Shown piece by piece: positions 1 through 9,206 of a stretch of DNA of 64,000 bases. Source of the stretch: Arcicella sp038230735 (GTDB lineage: Bacteria; Bacteroidota; Bacteroidia; Cytophagales; Spirosomataceae). Where the stretch lies: assembly GCA_038230735.1 (NCBI GenBank), contig JBBRMR010000010.1:31104-95103 (forward strand). Reading direction: 5' to 3'. Below the pieces are notes generated by a model, which was not told where the DNA came from, searched no databases, and saw only the letters and a list, made by a program, of their open reading frames with translations. How positions within the stretch are numbered: position 1 is the stretch's first letter; each line of letters begins with the position of its first letter. The position numbers and the translations under genes are program-made.

Positions 1-2
1 GG

Positions 3-461
3 CAATACCAAATTAACTGTAACTATTGCCACACAAGTGTTTATAAAGCAAAAAGTGCAAATATTCCTTCGGCAAACATTTGTATGAATTGCCATAACGC
101 CATTAAGCGTGAGTCCCCTGAAATCCAGAAAATTTATACTTCTCTTGAAAAAGACGAGCCAATCCAGTGGGTACGTGTACACAATCTGCCTGATTTAGCG
201 TATTTCAACCACGCACAACACACAAACGTTGGAGGCTTAGAATGTACCAATTGTCACGGAGAAATTGCAAAAATGGAAGTAGTTGAACAACGTTCTTCTT
301 TAACAATGGGATGGTGTATCGACTGCCACAGAAAAACTAATGTGAATGCAAAAGGTAATGCTTATTACACTAAATTAGTAGATTTGCATAACAGTGAAAA
401 CAAAGAGCCTTTGAAAGTTCAGAACATTGGAGGTTTGGAGTGTTCAAAATGTCATTATTGA
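3..461 (+). CDS. actA: ActA, multiheme cytochrome c subunit of alternative complex III (3' part)
   Basis: C-terminal part of the periplasmic multiheme cytochrome c of alternative complex III, which passes electrons from quinol oxidation to the terminal oxidase. The reading frame is open from the left edge, so the start lies outside the window. Five CxxCH heme c sites are visible: CNYCH (nt 18-32), CMNCH, CTNCH, CIDCH and CSKCH, the last almost at the C-terminus. ActA proteins characteristically carry five hemes, so all of them appear to be in this fragment. actB follows after a 253-nt gap, as in known act operons. Assignment rests on the heme pattern and on the unmistakable actB-F genes downstream. 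Confidence 0.9.
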   Translation, partial: QYQINCNYCHTSVYKAKSANIPSANICMNCHNAIKRESPEIQKIYTSLEKDEPIQWVRVHNLPDLAYFNHAQHTNVGGLECTNCHGEIAKMEVVEQRSSLTMGWCIDCHRKTNVNAKGNAYYTKLVDLHNSENKEPLKVQNIGGLECSKCHY

Positions 462-463
462 AA

Positions 464-698
464 GAATTATGAATTGTGAGTTATGAGTTATGAGGGATTT
501 CCCGCCAAGGTCATATAAACTTGTCTTCATTATTAAATTGACAAAATAAACTTAGCAAAGAGTTTTGAGATATGCTTTCTAAACTATTTGCAAATTAGTT
601 TTAGATTTAAAAAAAGCTAACAGCTAAGGTAAGTTATCAGGAGAGATTAGGATGAGACGATTTAAAATTCATAACTCATAACTTATAACTCATAACTA
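464..698. repeat. Long inverted repeat in the actA-actB gap
   Basis: Two AT-rich arms at about 464-494 and 667-698 are reverse complements in most positions. Both are made of a short tandem word related to AGTTATG. The roughly 170-nt spacer shows no gene. The arms could pair in the mRNA between actA and actB, as an attenuator, a processing site or a partial terminator. No function is demonstrated. Confidence 0.7.
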
Positions 699-714
699 CT
701 GAAATATTACAAAT

Positions 715-3700
715 ATGGAAAATAATAAAAAGCGGTATTGGAGAGGGATTGAGGAATTGACAAACAGTTCAGAGTTTGTAAAACACGCTCATCGTGAATT
801 TGGCGATGCTCCAACAGCGGACGGAAAATCGGAAGCCTTGATTGATGGAACAAATACCGTTCGTCGTGATTTCTTAAAAGTGTTGGGTTTTGGGGTTTCG
901 GCAGTTGCCTTGGCAGCTTGTGAAGCACCCATCATAAAAGCTGTTCCATACTTAAACAAACCAGAAGATATTGATCCAACGATTGCTAACTGGTACGCTT
1001 CAACCTATATAGACGGTGGCGACTATGCTTCGGTATTGGTTAAAACTCGTGAAGGTCGCCCGATTAAATTAGAAGGAAATAAGGCTTCATCAGTAAGCAA
1101 AGGTGCTTTATCGGCAAGGGTTCAGGCTTCGGTTTTGAGTCTTTATGATAATGAAAAATTAAAAGGTGCAATTATTGCTGGAAAACCAGCGACTTGGGCA
1201 TTAATTGATAAAGAAATTATTGCAGAATTAGGTAAAATATCGGCTCGTGGTGGTCAAATCAGAATTGTCTCAAACACAATTTTATCGCCATCAACGAAAA
1301 AAGTAATGGCTGATTTCGCTTTAAAATATCCAACTGCGAAACACGTAACCTACGATGCCAATTCAGTATCAGGTTTAGTGCAAGCCAACGGCGGAGTTCT
1401 TCCAAGTTTTGATTTCAGTAAAGCAAAAACAATCGTTTCAATCGGTGCTGATTTTTTAGGAACATGGATTGCCCCGGCAGAATACGCTGGACAATGGGCA
1501 AAAACTCGTAGAGTTGATTCAGCCAAAGGTGGTAATAAAGAAATGTCTCGTCATTATCAGTTCGAGACCATTATGTCTAACACAGGGGCAAATGCAGATT
1601 ACCGTGCTACATACAGACCATCACAAGAAGGCTTAGTTGTAGCAGCACTTTATAATGCAGTGGCTTCGGCAACGGGTGGTTCAACAATTGCTTCGGCAGC
1701 TATTAAAATTGACCATTTAGATAAAGCAGCGAAAGATTTAGTGGCTACCAAAGGAGCATCCTTAGTAGTTTCAGGTTCAAATGACCCAGCCGTTCAGACC
1801 GTAGTAGTTGCTATCAACGCTATGTTAGGTGCCTACGGAACAACAATTGATGCGGGTTCACCAGTAAATTACCGTCAAGGTTCTGACTCTGAGATGAATA
1901 TGTTCATCAACGAAGCAAAAGCGGGACAAATTGCCGCTGTAATTTTTTATAATGCCAATCCAGTTTACAACCACCCACGTGGAGCAGAATTGGCAGGAGC
2001 ATTACCAAAAATAGGATTAACTATTTCAACCAATGACCGTGCCGATGAAACAGGTTCACTTTGTAAGTTTGGCACACCAGATTCACATTACTTAGAATCT
2101 TGGAACGATGCCGAACCTAAAAAAGGCTTCTTCTCATTAACTCAACCAACTATTTCAACTATCTTCAAAACTCGTCAAACACAAACAAGTTTATTGACTT
2201 GGGCAGGTTTGACAGGCGATTATACCACTTATTTAGAAGATGCTTGGACGGCAACATTAGGAAGCAAAGTAGCGTGGTCGAAAGCCTTGCAAGATGGTGT
2301 TTATGAGCCTGGTGCAACAACATCTTTTAGCGTTCCACAAACAGGTTTAGCCGATGCAGTTGCTTCCATTGCGAAGAACTACAAAGCTAATTCTGATAAA
2401 ATGGAATTAGCAATTTATGAAAAAGTAACAATGGGTACTGGTTCTCAGGCAAATAATCCGTGGTTACAAGAATGTCCAGAACCCGTTTCAAAGGCTTGTT
2501 GGGGCAATTATGCGATGGTTTCCTTAGCAACAGCCAAGGCACTAAGTTTAGATAGAGAAGTAGAATTAGATACGCTTGAGGTGGAGGTTACAGTAAATGG
2601 TAAATCAGTAAAATTACCTTTCATCGTTCAACCAGGTCAAGCAAATAATACGGTTGCCATTGCCATTGGATATGGGCGTACCAAAGCGGGTAAATCTGCC
2701 GATAATGTTGGGGTGAATGCTTATCCATTTGCTTCAATGGTAAATGGAAATGTTGCCTTCGTAAACACGGGTGATGTTTCAGTAAAAGCGACTGGCGAAA
2801 CCGCTAAAATTGCTCGTACACAAACCCACAACACTGTAATGGCTCGTGAGGCGGTTGTAAAAGAAACCGTTTTGAGTGCTTATCAGAAAGATGCACAAGC
2901 AAACAACGAAAGACCAACCATTGCCACTGCCGAAGGAAAGAAATTAGCCACTGATATTACCTTGTGGAACGGACACAAATACAACAACCACGCATGGGGA
3001 ATGGTCATTGACTTGAACACTTGTACAGGTTGTGCAGCTTGTGTGGTTTCTTGTAATGCTGAAAATAATATTGCAGTTGTGGGTCGCCAAGAAGTTATTA
3101 ACCGTCGTGAAATGCACTGGATGCGTATTGACCGTTATTATTCTTCCGATGCTGACGTTGAAGATACAAGTGGTTTAGAAATTGCTTCCGAGAATCCAGA
3201 GGTTATCTTCCAACCAATGCTTTGCCAACACTGTTCAAATGCCCCTTGTGAGACAGTTTGTCCAGTTTTAGCAACAACGCACTCAACGGAAGGCTTGAAC
3301 CAAATGACTTATAACCGTTGTATCGGTACTCGTTATTGTGCCAACAACTGTCCTTATAAAGTACGTCGCTTTAACTGGTTTAGATATTACCAAACGGATG
3401 AATATGATTTCCACTTCAACAACGATTTAGGTCGCATGGTGATAAACCCAGAAGTAACGGTTCGTTCACGTGGGGTAATGGAAAAATGTTCGATGTGTAT
3501 TCAACGTATTCAGGGGGGTAAATTGGAAGCAAAGAAGGAGAAGAGAAGACCAATTGATGGAGAAATCCAAGTAGCGTGTGCTCAATCTTGTCCAACGGAT
3601 GCTATCACTTTCGGAGATATGAACGATGAAGCCTCAGCTATCTCAAAATTATTAGCCGTAGAACAGAAAGGACGTGCATTCGGAGTTATCGAAGAAATTA

Positions 3701-3768
3701 ACGTGAAACCAAACATTTCATATTTAGTTAAAATTCGTAATAAAGCAGAAAAGAAAGAAATTGCTTAA
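715..3768 (+). CDS. actB: ActB, Fe-S subunit of alternative complex III (fused molybdopterin-like and ferredoxin domains)
   Basis: Large periplasmic iron-sulfur subunit (1017 aa) of the quinol:cytochrome c oxidoreductase. The N-terminus has a twin-arginine motif (R50-R51, RRDFLKVLG), a hydrophobic stretch and a lipobox-like LAAC ending at C69, which suggests Tat export followed by lipid anchoring. Residues about 100-740 match the molybdopterin-oxidoreductase-like half, which in characterised ActB proteins has lost the Mo cofactor. From C770 on there are four cysteine clusters: CTGCAACVVSC; CQHCSNAPCETVC from C837; CIGTRYCANNCP; and CSMC with CAQSCP near 954. These fit the one [3Fe-4S] and three [4Fe-4S] centres known for the family. 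Full length and typical. Confidence 0.96.
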   Translation: MENNKKRYWRGIEELTNSSEFVKHAHREFGDAPTADGKSEALIDGTNTVRRDFLKVLGFGVSAVALAACEAPIIKAVPYLNKPEDIDPTIANWYASTYIDGGDYASVLVKTREGRPIKLEGNKASSVSKGALSARVQASVLSLYDNEKLKGAIIAGKPATWALIDKEIIAELGKISARGGQIRIVSNTILSPSTKKVMADFALKYPTAKHVTYDANSVSGLVQANGGVLPSFDFSKAKTIVSIGADFLGTWIAPAEYAGQWAKTRRVDSAKGGNKEMSRHYQFETIMSNTGANADYRATYRPSQEGLVVAALYNAVASATGGSTIASAAIKIDHLDKAAKDLVATKGASLVVSGSNDPAVQTVVVAINAMLGAYGTTIDAGSPVNYRQGSDSEMNMFINEAKAGQIAAVIFYNANPVYNHPRGAELAGALPKIGLTISTNDRADETGSLCKFGTPDSHYLESWNDAEPKKGFFSLTQPTISTIFKTRQTQTSLLTWAGLTGDYTTYLEDAWTATLGSKVAWSKALQDGVYEPGATTSFSVPQTGLADAVASIAKNYKANSDKMELAIYEKVTMGTGSQANNPWLQECPEPVSKACWGNYAMVSLATAKALSLDREVELDTLEVEVTVNGKSVKLPFIVQPGQANNTVAIAIGYGRTKAGKSADNVGVNAYPFASMVNGNVAFVNTGDVSVKATGETAKIARTQTHNTVMAREAVVKETVLSAYQKDAQANNERPTIATAEGKKLATDITLWNGHKYNNHAWGMVIDLNTCTGCAACVVSCNAENNIAVVGRQEVINRREMHWMRIDRYYSSDADVEDTSGLEIASENPEVIFQPMLCQHCSNAPCETVCPVLATTHSTEGLNQMTYNRCIGTRYCANNCPYKVRRFNWFRYYQTDEYDFHFNNDLGRMVINPEVTVRSRGVMEKCSMCIQRIQGGKLEAKKEKRRPIDGEIQVACAQSCPTDAITFGDMNDEASAISKLLAVEQKGRAFGVIEEINVKPNISYLVKIRNKAEKKEIA

Positions 3769-3786
3769 TTTAGAGATTTGAGAATA

Positions 3787-3802
3787 AACCCTCACAAGGG
3801 TT
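3787..3802. repeat. Short perfect palindrome AACCCT-CACA-AGGGTT
   Basis: A 6-bp perfect stem with a 4-nt loop, 18 nt after the actB stop. It could form a small hairpin in the actB-actC mRNA. No T-run follows, so it is unlikely to be a complete terminator. It resembles the core of the REP-like hairpins found elsewhere in the window. Confidence 0.5.
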
Positions 3803-3870
3803 ACATATTCAAGCCATTAATAGTCATTGAAATAATAGATTTAGTTTAAAAATTTTCAAATTATAAAAAT

Positions 3871-5283
3871 ATGTCGCACGTAGTATCACCCATAAGAGAA
3901 ACCCTTGTTTCAGGCGGTAAATCTTATCACGACGTTACCAATGATATTTGTAGGCAAGTAGAAGGCGAGCCAACTAAAGAATGGAAAATTGCATTCGGGG
4001 TTTCTTGCGTAATCTTCGCTTACGGTGCTTATTGTTTAGGCTACACGTGGTGGCAAGGCATCGGAGTTTGGGGTTTGAACAAAACCGTAGGCTGGGCATG
4101 GGACATTACCAACTTTGTATGGTGGGTAGGTATCGGTCATGCTGGCACGCTTATTTCTGCCGTACTTTTATTGTTTCGTCAAAAATGGAGAACATCAATT
4201 AACCGTTCGGCGGAAGCAATGACTATTTTTGCCGTACTCTGTGCTGCATCATTTATCTTGGCTCACATGGGTCGTCCGTGGTTATTTCACTGGGCGTTGC
4301 CTTTGCCAAATACCTTCGGTTCGTTGTGGGTAAACTTTAACTCTCCTTTGGTGTGGGATGTTTTCGCTATCTCGACATACCTTTCAGTATCATTAGTATT
4401 TTGGTACATGGGTCTTGTGCCTGACTTAGCAACCATCCGTGATAGAGCCCAAACCAAAGCCTCAAAATTTTGGTATGGTTTATTCAGTTTAGGTTGGACA
4501 GGTTCCGCAAAAACTTGGGCTCGTTATGAATACGTCTCTTTGATTTTAGCGGGTATCTCAACACCACTTGTACTTTCAGTACATACAATTGTATCAATGG
4601 ATTTTGCCACTTCGGTAATCCCAGGATGGCACACGACAATCTTTCCTCCATACTTCGTGGCAGGTGCGATTTTCTCAGGTTTTGCGATGGTACAAACTCT
4701 GTTATTAATTACTCGTGTAGTATTCAAATTAGAAGATTATATCACCATCGAACACGTTGAAATGATGAACATCATTATTACGGTTACGGGTTCAATTGTA
4801 GGTATTGCTTATTTGACAGAGTTCTTTATTGCTTGGTATTCAGGGGTAGAATATGAATCGTATGCTTTTATTAACCGAGCTACTGGACCGTATTGGTGGG
4901 CATATTGGATGATGATGACTTGTAATGTGGTTTCTCCTCAATTGTTTTGGTTCAAGAAAATCCGTACCAGCATTTTGGTTTCGTTTATCTTATCAATTGT
5001 GGTAAATATTGGTATGTGGTTCGAGCGTTTTGTTATTATCGTAACATCATTGCACCGTGATTATCTTCCATCTTCTTGGGCAATGTTCTCGCCAACGATG
5101 TATGACATTGGTGATTATATTTTCTCGTTCGGATTGTTCTTTACGTTGTTCTTCCTGTTCGCTAAGTTTTTACCAGTAATCAATATGTTTGAGGTAAAAT
5201 CAGTCATGAAAGGTGTTTCAACAAACTATCCATTCAAGAAGAAACCTTCAGCGGGCGAAAAAACGAAAGAGACAGTACATTAA
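3871..5283 (+). CDS. actC: ActC, NrfD-like integral membrane subunit of alternative complex III
   Basis: Polytopic membrane protein (470 aa) of the NrfD/PsrC family, with about ten hydrophobic segments. It forms the quinol-binding membrane part of alternative complex III together with ActF. Recognisable conserved stretches include HMGRPWLFHWALPLPN and a region with DLATIRDRA after the fifth helix. It sits between actB and actD as in other Bacteroidota. The first Met is used; the N-terminal about 40 residues are soluble. Nothing looks truncated. Confidence 0.95.
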   Translation: MSHVVSPIRETLVSGGKSYHDVTNDICRQVEGEPTKEWKIAFGVSCVIFAYGAYCLGYTWWQGIGVWGLNKTVGWAWDITNFVWWVGIGHAGTLISAVLLLFRQKWRTSINRSAEAMTIFAVLCAASFILAHMGRPWLFHWALPLPNTFGSLWVNFNSPLVWDVFAISTYLSVSLVFWYMGLVPDLATIRDRAQTKASKFWYGLFSLGWTGSAKTWARYEYVSLILAGISTPLVLSVHTIVSMDFATSVIPGWHTTIFPPYFVAGAIFSGFAMVQTLLLITRVVFKLEDYITIEHVEMMNIIITVTGSIVGIAYLTEFFIAWYSGVEYESYAFINRATGPYWWAYWMMMTCNVVSPQLFWFKKIRTSILVSFILSIVVNIGMWFERFVIIVTSLHRDYLPSSWAMFSPTMYDIGDYIFSFGLFFTLFFLFAKFLPVINMFEVKSVMKGVSTNYPFKKKPSAGEKTKETVH

Positions 5284-5308
5284 GAAAAATAGTGATTGTT
5301 GAGTTGTG

Positions 5309-5342
5309 AGTTAGTAATTTTTGGCTAATTCATTACTAAACT
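5309..5342. repeat. Imperfect inverted repeat in the actC-actD gap
   Basis: AGTTAGTAAT (5309-5318) pairs with ATTACTAAACT (5332-5342) with one bulged base. The following 60 nt repeat the word TGCTCA. Together they make a weak hairpin region. No coding sequence is seen in this 124-nt gap. Confidence 0.5.
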
Positions 5343-5407
5343 AAATCATAAAAAATACTTATAATTAGGCTCAATGCTCACGGCTTGATGCTCAAAGCTA
5401 ACAAACA

Positions 5408-5932
5408 ATGGATTCAACAGAAAGATATTTAGTAGGAGTTTACGATGATGACGAAGAGGTTCTTCACGCAGTTACCGAAGTGAAAAACAACGGCGTAAAA
5501 ATCGAAGAAGTTTATACGCCTTTCCCAATTCACGGACTTGACGTAGCCATCGGACACCCCCGTACACGTATTCCAATCGCCGCATTCATGTTCGGTTGTT
5601 TGGGTTTGATTTGTATTGTGTCATTGATTAGTTACACGATGTATTTCGACTGGCCCATGATTATTGGCGGTAAAGATTTCTTTGCTCTTCCAGATTTTGT
5701 TCCAGTATCGTTTGAAGGAACGGTATTATTTACAGCCTTCGGTATGGTGGGTACTTTCTTAGTATCGAATAGCCTTTATCCTGGGAAAAAACCAAGAACA
5801 TTCGATTTAAGAAGTACCGATGATAAATTTATTATGACCATTAACATGGCTAAAAATAAAAAATCAGAAGCTGAAATCGAAACACTATTGAGAGCATCAG
5901 GGGCGATCGAAGTAAATGTTAAACAATTTTAG
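5408..5932 (+). CDS. actD: ActD, DUF3341 membrane subunit of alternative complex III
   Basis: 174 aa. An N-terminal soluble domain (YLVGVYDDDEEVLHAV) is followed by two transmembrane helices at about 58-80 and 100-122 and a cytoplasmic tail. This is the DUF3341 architecture of ActD, a small structural subunit that packs beside ActC. It starts 124 nt after actC and lies 17 nt before actE, clearly in the same operon. Length and arrangement are typical. Confidence 0.94.
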   Translation: MDSTERYLVGVYDDDEEVLHAVTEVKNNGVKIEEVYTPFPIHGLDVAIGHPRTRIPIAAFMFGCLGLICIVSLISYTMYFDWPMIIGGKDFFALPDFVPVSFEGTVLFTAFGMVGTFLVSNSLYPGKKPRTFDLRSTDDKFIMTINMAKNKKSEAEIETLLRASGAIEVNVKQF

Positions 5933-5949
5933 TACAACTATTTAAAATT

Positions 5950-6567
5950 ATGTTTACCAATAAAATAAAAAGTCTTTTAGTATCGGGAATTGTTGCTTTG
6001 GCAATGACATCTTGTGCAGACAAACATAACGACCAAGGCACAGAATTTGCTCCGAATATGTATCATTCAGTAGGATATGAGCCTTTATCACAATCAGAAG
6101 GTGATACAAATCATATCAATCCCTACGGAATGGATATGCGTTTGCCTGTAAAAGGAACTGTACCTCGCAAATACGTGGAGAAAAACGAAGATGCAGATGT
6201 CAATGATGCCTTGATTGAAATGGACTTAATTTCTCGTGGTATTAAAGCGGGTGATATGGCTTCGTCTGAAAAATTATTAACTAACCCTTTTGAGGCAACG
6301 GGTGAAAACTTCGATAAAGGCAAAGAGCAATACGAAAGATTCTGTCAGCACTGTCATGGTGAATTAGGAAAAGGAGACGGTTTAGTTGCAAAACAGTATA
6401 AAGGTGTACCAGTATATTCATCAGATGCTTTGAAAAACTTAAATGATGGACACATTTATCATACCATCACGCACGGAAAAGGTCGTATGTGGGCTCATGG
6501 CTCACAAATTTCAACGGCTGACCGTTGGAAAATTGTTTTGTATGTGCATGAGTTGCAAAAGCAATAA
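5950..6567 (+). CDS. actE: ActE, monoheme cytochrome c lipoprotein of alternative complex III
   Basis: 205 aa. A signal peptide ends in a lipobox-like AMTSC with C22, so this is a lipid-anchored periplasmic protein. One heme c site, C132-Q-H-C135-H136, is followed by the GELGKGDGLVAKQY stretch typical of class I cytochromes. W and M residues near the C-terminus (GKGRMWAHG) offer the axial Met. In alternative complex III ActE relays electrons between ActA and the oxidase. It is tightly linked to actD (17 nt) and actF (37 nt). Confidence 0.95.
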   Translation: MFTNKIKSLLVSGIVALAMTSCADKHNDQGTEFAPNMYHSVGYEPLSQSEGDTNHINPYGMDMRLPVKGTVPRKYVEKNEDADVNDALIEMDLISRGIKAGDMASSEKLLTNPFEATGENFDKGKEQYERFCQHCHGELGKGDGLVAKQYKGVPVYSSDALKNLNDGHIYHTITHGKGRMWAHGSQISTADRWKIVLYVHELQKQ

Positions 6568-6604
6568 ATTTCAAAAAAGTTAATCATAAAATTATAAAAT
6601 CATA

Positions 6605-7924
6605 ATGGCGGGACATTCACATTTTTCCCCATCTAACGTCGAAGAATATTTTGAATTCACGATGGAAGGTCGCAAGAGAGTAATTTATGCTTTTGTAGCA
6701 GGTTTAGTAGCCCTAATTGCTGGAATATATTTATTATCCAGGGGTGAACACGAAGCCGTAAGTGCTGTTGCTGAACATGGTGGCGAACACCTTTCTGGTG
6801 GGGCAGCCGCACACCATGGAAATTATCATTGGACAGACCGTATTTGGGCGAATGTTTGGTTAAATGGTGTTTTCTTTACGGGTATTGCCGTAATCGGAAT
6901 GTTCTTCGTATCGCTTCAATACTTAGCGAAAGCGGGTTGGTCATCAGTAGTAAAACGTGTTGCAGAGGCCTTTCCAATATTTTTATTAGTAACAGGACCA
7001 ATTTTGTTATTGACATTCATTTTCAAAGGAGATGTAATTTTTCACTGGATGCACGAAGGGATTACCGTTAAAGGTTCTGAACATTACGATAAAATCATTG
7101 CTGGTAAATCAGGGTATTTGAATTCTGGCTTCTTCATTGGTCGATTGGTATTTTTCTTTGTGGGTTGGGTTGTGCTTTGGCAATGGATGCGTAAAAAATC
7201 TTTGAGCGAAGACTTGAACGGTGGAACGGAAGATTTTTATCAAATGGTGAAAATTGGAACAATCTTCATTCTTTTGATGGGAGTTTCAAGTTCGATGTCA
7301 GCTTGGGACTGGGTGATGTCAATTGATACGCACTGGTTCTCAACGATGTTTGGCTGGTATATGTTCTCATCTTGGCACGTAACAGGGTTAGCAACTATTA
7401 CGTTAACAGTTTTGTTTTTACAAGACAAAGGTTACATGAAATATGTAACTTTTAACCATATGCACGACTTAGGTAAATTTATGTTTGCCTTCTCAATTTT
7501 CTGGACTTATGTATGGTTTGCACAATTCTTATTAATTTATTATGCAAACTTCCCCGAAGAGACGATCTATTTCTTAGAGCGTTGGGAAGGACACGACAAG
7601 ATTTACAAGGCAACCGAGGTCTTGAATGTATTATTTAACTTTCTTTTCCCATTCTTGATATTGATGACTCGTGATGCAAAACGTACTCCAATTTTCTTAA
7701 AAATTGCTTGTTCATTCATTATCGTAGGGCATTATTTGGACTTTTATCAAATGATTATGCCAGGCGTTGTTGGACCTCACGGAGGATATGGTTTAGTTGA
7801 ATTTGGCATGGTTACAGTGTTTGCTTCGGCATTCATTTACATGGTATCAATCCAATTGACAAAGGCCTCTTTGATTGCAAAAAATCATCCATTTTTGGAA
7901 GAAGCATTGCACCACGATATTTAG
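6605..7924 (+). CDS. actF: ActF, second NrfD-like membrane subunit of alternative complex III
   Basis: 439 aa integral membrane protein with about ten hydrophobic helices, homologous in fold to ActC. His-rich loops are visible early (EHEAVSAVAEHGGEH). It includes the conserved SAWDWVMSIDTHWFSTMFGW segment found in these quinone-associated subunits. It closes the act block; coxB follows after a 139-nt gap with an inverted repeat. Start and length are typical for Bacteroidota ActF. Confidence 0.95.
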   Translation: MAGHSHFSPSNVEEYFEFTMEGRKRVIYAFVAGLVALIAGIYLLSRGEHEAVSAVAEHGGEHLSGGAAAHHGNYHWTDRIWANVWLNGVFFTGIAVIGMFFVSLQYLAKAGWSSVVKRVAEAFPIFLLVTGPILLLTFIFKGDVIFHWMHEGITVKGSEHYDKIIAGKSGYLNSGFFIGRLVFFFVGWVVLWQWMRKKSLSEDLNGGTEDFYQMVKIGTIFILLMGVSSSMSAWDWVMSIDTHWFSTMFGWYMFSSWHVTGLATITLTVLFLQDKGYMKYVTFNHMHDLGKFMFAFSIFWTYVWFAQFLLIYYANFPEETIYFLERWEGHDKIYKATEVLNVLFNFLFPFLILMTRDAKRTPIFLKIACSFIIVGHYLDFYQMIMPGVVGPHGGYGLVEFGMVTVFASAFIYMVSIQLTKASLIAKNHPFLEEALHHDI

Positions 7925-7952
7925 TAAAACATTGGTTGTTTAAAGGCATCCG

Positions 7953-8018
7953 ACTATTTTCTATAAAAACTAAAGTATTAGCAAACATTTCTATTGAACA
8001 TTTTTTTATAGGAATAGT
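7953..8018. repeat. Inverted repeat between actF and coxB
   Basis: ACTATTTTCTATAAAAA (7953-7969) and TTTTTATAGGAATAGT (8003-8018) are reverse complements with one gap. The arms are separated by about 33 nt. This could be a weak intra-operon terminator or mRNA-stabilising hairpin separating the act and cox halves. Confidence 0.6.
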
Positions 8019-8063
8019 ACAGCTATCAAATTATTAAAAGTATAACTAAAATTAGCTAATAAA

Positions 8064-9173
8064 ATGACATATTTAATAGGTCTTTTGTCAGTAGTATTCT
8101 TGGGATTGGCAATTATGATTGTCAGCAAGAGTATGAATTTGTCGAAAGGTATTCAAGTTTCTGAAAAAGATGATGATTCACCAGCGGACGGAGCAAATAA
8201 TTATAATGCAATTGGGTTCATATTATTTTTAGTATTCGGTTCAATTGGAGCAACGTGGTCTTTCCTTCATTCAAAGCCAGATTTGTTGCCAGTGGCAGCT
8301 TCTGACCACGGTTTGATTACGGATAATATGTTTTGGATTTCAATGAGTGTGGTTACTTTAGCTTTCTTTGTAACTAATGCTTTGTTGTTTACTTTCCCTT
8401 TTTTATATCGTTACAAAAAAGGAAGAGTTGCTACATTTTTTCCCGTAAACCATAAGTTAGAAATAATTTGGACTGTTATTCCAGCCATAATTATGGCAGT
8501 TTTAGTATTTTCAGGTTTCAAAGTGTGGAGAGATATTACGGCAAAAGCACCCGATAATGCGGTGGTTATTGAAGTAACAGGTCACCAATTTGGATGGTAT
8601 GTTCGTTATTCTGGAAACGATGACAGCAAATTGGGGAACAACAATTACAAATTGATTGATGAAACTAATTCTTTGGGTATTGATTTGACTGACGAACACT
8701 CTTTTGACGATTTTACAACCACTGAAATGCACTTTCCAAAAGGCGTTCCAGTATTGTTGAAAATCAAGGCACAAGACGTATTACACTCGGTTTACCTGCC
8801 TTACATGCGTGTCAAGATGGATGCGGTACCAGGTATGCCAACGAAGTTTTGGTTTGTGCCAAACATGACAACCGATGAGATGCGTTATAAAACGGGTAAT
8901 CCTGATTTTAACTACAAATTGAACTGTACAGAAGTTTGCGGACGTGGACACTTTGGAATGGCAATGACCGTGTTTGTGGACACTCCCGAAGAATACGCAG
9001 CATGGTGCAAAGAGCAAAAGCCATTTTTGACAGTTAATCCTGACTATTTGGCAAAAGTACCCGATAAATTAAAATCAAAAGCTCAAAAATATATTCCTGC
9101 CCCCGCACCAGCGGCAACGGATAGTACACAAGCGAGTGGGTCGGCAGCACCTGCGTCAACTTCATTAAGATAA
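8064..9173 (+). CDS. coxB: Cytochrome c oxidase subunit II (CuA domain)
   Basis: 369 aa. There is a first hydrophobic segment at the N-terminus, then further membrane helices at about 50-70, 90-112 and 130-150. A periplasmic cupredoxin domain follows. The binuclear CuA site is complete: CTEVCGRGHFGM supplies the two Cys, the Glu carbonyl position, the His and the Met, and the earlier His is in the DVLHSVYLP segment. No C-terminal heme c domain is fused; the tail is rich in Ala/Pro/Ser. It receives electrons from the act complex or a cytochrome c and passes them to subunit I. coxA starts 33 nt downstream. Confidence 0.96.
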   Translation: MTYLIGLLSVVFLGLAIMIVSKSMNLSKGIQVSEKDDDSPADGANNYNAIGFILFLVFGSIGATWSFLHSKPDLLPVAASDHGLITDNMFWISMSVVTLAFFVTNALLFTFPFLYRYKKGRVATFFPVNHKLEIIWTVIPAIIMAVLVFSGFKVWRDITAKAPDNAVVIEVTGHQFGWYVRYSGNDDSKLGNNNYKLIDETNSLGIDLTDEHSFDDFTTTEMHFPKGVPVLLKIKAQDVLHSVYLPYMRVKMDAVPGMPTKFWFVPNMTTDEMRYKTGNPDFNYKLNCTEVCGRGHFGMAMTVFVDTPEEYAAWCKEQKPFLTVNPDYLAKVPDKLKSKAQKYIPAPAPAATDSTQASGSAAPASTSLR

Positions 9174-9206
9174 GAAATTTTTTATTAAAAGATAAATTTA
9201 AAAACT

